Shown in pieces: positions 5,101 to 5,986 of a stretch of DNA of 5,986 nt. The stretch covers positions 1 through 5,986 of the forward strand of contig CAYWVY010000092.1 of assembly GCA_964461885.1 (NCBI GenBank), given 5' to 3'. Every line of letters starts with the position of its first letter. Position 1 is the first letter of the stretch. Under the pieces are notes generated by a model that made no database searches, was not told the DNA's origin, and saw only the letters and a program-made list of their open reading frames with translations. Position numbers and translations under genes: made by a program. This DNA is from UBA288 sp964461885. GTDB taxonomy: Archaea > Halobacteriota > Methanomicrobia > Methanomicrobiales > Methanospirillaceae.

Positions 5101-5986
5101 ATGCCCGACCTCGTGATCGCGGCCCGGGACTCGAGCCCGGCCGACCGGAACCGCGCGGATATCGTCTGCGACGGGAAGGTCGACGTAGCGGTCCTGTCGA
5201 AGGCCCTGGCTGTTCCAGACCGGGAGATCGAGCTGACGGCTGGAACCTTCGACGCGAACGCCGGCTTCACCGCCGCTGGCAACCGATACCTCCGGCCGGC
5301 TGAGAGCGTGACCTTCCGGGGAGCCGATCCCGGTCTCACCCGGCTCATGGCCGGGCGGGAGCCCTGCCGGATCGCGGTGGACGCGCCCGGCGTGAAGCTC
5401 GCGAACTTCGGCGGCTATGGATGCGTCGGCGTCCAGGGCACGGCCGACCGTTTCACCTGCGAGGATGTGTACATAACCCACGCCATAGGCGGGGAGTATG
5501 TCCCGTTCGGGCAGAAGCGCGGCTGCACGGCCGCGTTCATGGTCTGGGGCCGGGCCGGTCGCACCGTCCGAGAGCTCACGTTCCGGCGCTGCACCGGCCA
5601 CCGGCCTACCGCCACGCCTTCAGTCTGAACCTCTCGGGCGGGGCCCCAGGAGGACGGCGGGTTCGCGGGCGTCCTCTATGACCAGTGCTCGGCGCTCGCG
5701 GCCGGCTCCGGCACGGAGCGATGGTCCTGCGGCTACGATATTCCCGACACCGGCGACATCGCCCGGTTGACCGTGCGGCAGTGTGAAGCAGTGGACTGCT
5801 ACCAGGATGGCTTTCGTCTTGATGGGTCGTGGAACGGCCACCGGCAGCGGGCCGAGGACGTCCTCTTCGAGCGCTGCCGGGCGAGCTGGAACGGCCGGTG
5901 CTCGGGGACGAAGCCGGCCGAGCTCTACCAGTCCGGGTTCTACGTCCAGTCGGCCCGGCTCGTGGGCTGCACGGTCAACAACAACC
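5101..5986 (+). CDS. Cysteine-rich parallel beta-helix (pectate-lyase-like) protein; two compensating frameshifts, 3' end beyond the window
   Basis: The N-terminus (MPDLVIAARDSSPADRNRAD then IVCDG) and the following IELTAGTF and VTFRGADPG segments resemble right-handed beta-helix proteins common in Methanomicrobiales. Those usually begin with a VAASDSS-like strand, VCDG and a GTF/RGAG pattern. The catalytic activity, if any, is unknown, and no signal peptide is seen. As written the frame hits TGA at 5626. Adding one G in the GG at about 5603-5604 and removing one C from CCCC at 5644-5647 restores a single frame of 295 codons to the window edge. The rebuilt protein has cysteines at 164, 196, 228, 259 and 290, each in an FRRC/YDQC/VRQC/FERC/LVGC context, 31-32 residues apart. 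This regularity spans the repaired stretch. Both changes are in homopolymers, so sequencing error is likelier than a true pseudogene. Confidence 0.75.

Noticed and set aside
5032..5601. Long minus-strand open frame opposite the beta-helix gene
   Set aside because: It has no recognised domain and no promoter or ribosome binding site. The plus strand carries a clear family N-terminus and a periodic cysteine pattern.
1..5986. CRISPR array, insertion sequence or attachment site
   Set aside because: I saw no regularly spaced identical repeats, no transposase motif and no terminal inverted repeats. The partial tRNA at the left edge could serve as an integration site, but its 3' end is outside the window.

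Overview
This GC-rich window reads as archaeal, most likely a methanogen of the Methanomicrobiales. The evidence is an archaeal initiation factor 2 beta subunit fused to a TRAM domain, an archaeal-type thymidylate synthase, TATA-box promoters, Shine-Dalgarno sequences matching the archaeal 16S tail, an archaeal-style tRNA-Gln, and Thr/Pro-linked secreted proteins. The order-level placement is an inference from gene content; no 16S or other marker is present to settle it. The window has one 100-N assembly gap (1898-1997) and a pair of compensating frameshifts near 5600-5650, so it appears to come from a draft assembly.

Layout. Positions 1-50 (minus strand) hold the 5' two-thirds of a tRNA-Gln(CUG) that runs off the left edge. 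Upstream of it on the same strand is thymidylate synthase (109-825). A T-rich element at 75-88 separates the two and could end the first transcript and start the second. An AT-rich divergent promoter region (826-1085) leads to a large secreted plus-strand gene (1086-3103). It encodes an SGNH esterase of acetylxylan-esterase (CE3) type followed by three CBM6-like carbohydrate-binding modules, the first interrupted by the N gap. A lipoprotein with the three chagasin-type cysteine-protease-inhibitor loops follows (3166-3588). The aIF2-beta gene (3644-4258, minus) converges on it.

The right third (4259-5986) is an accessory cluster on the plus strand. It holds a 79-residue protein with one N-terminal membrane segment, a 72-residue protein with a C-terminal membrane segment, and the start of a cysteine-rich, probably beta-helical protein that continues past the window. 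The beta-helix gene needs two one-base corrections to read through.

Taken together, two housekeeping genes and a tRNA are interspersed with surface or secreted proteins. The esterase is predicted to bind polysaccharide and remove acetyl groups outside the cell, and the inhibitor lipoprotein may protect surface proteins from cysteine proteases. The function of the right-hand cluster is unknown. The most useful observations are the predicted true size of the gap (about 248 bases), the reconstructed frame of the beta-helix gene, and its 31-32 residue cysteine periodicity.
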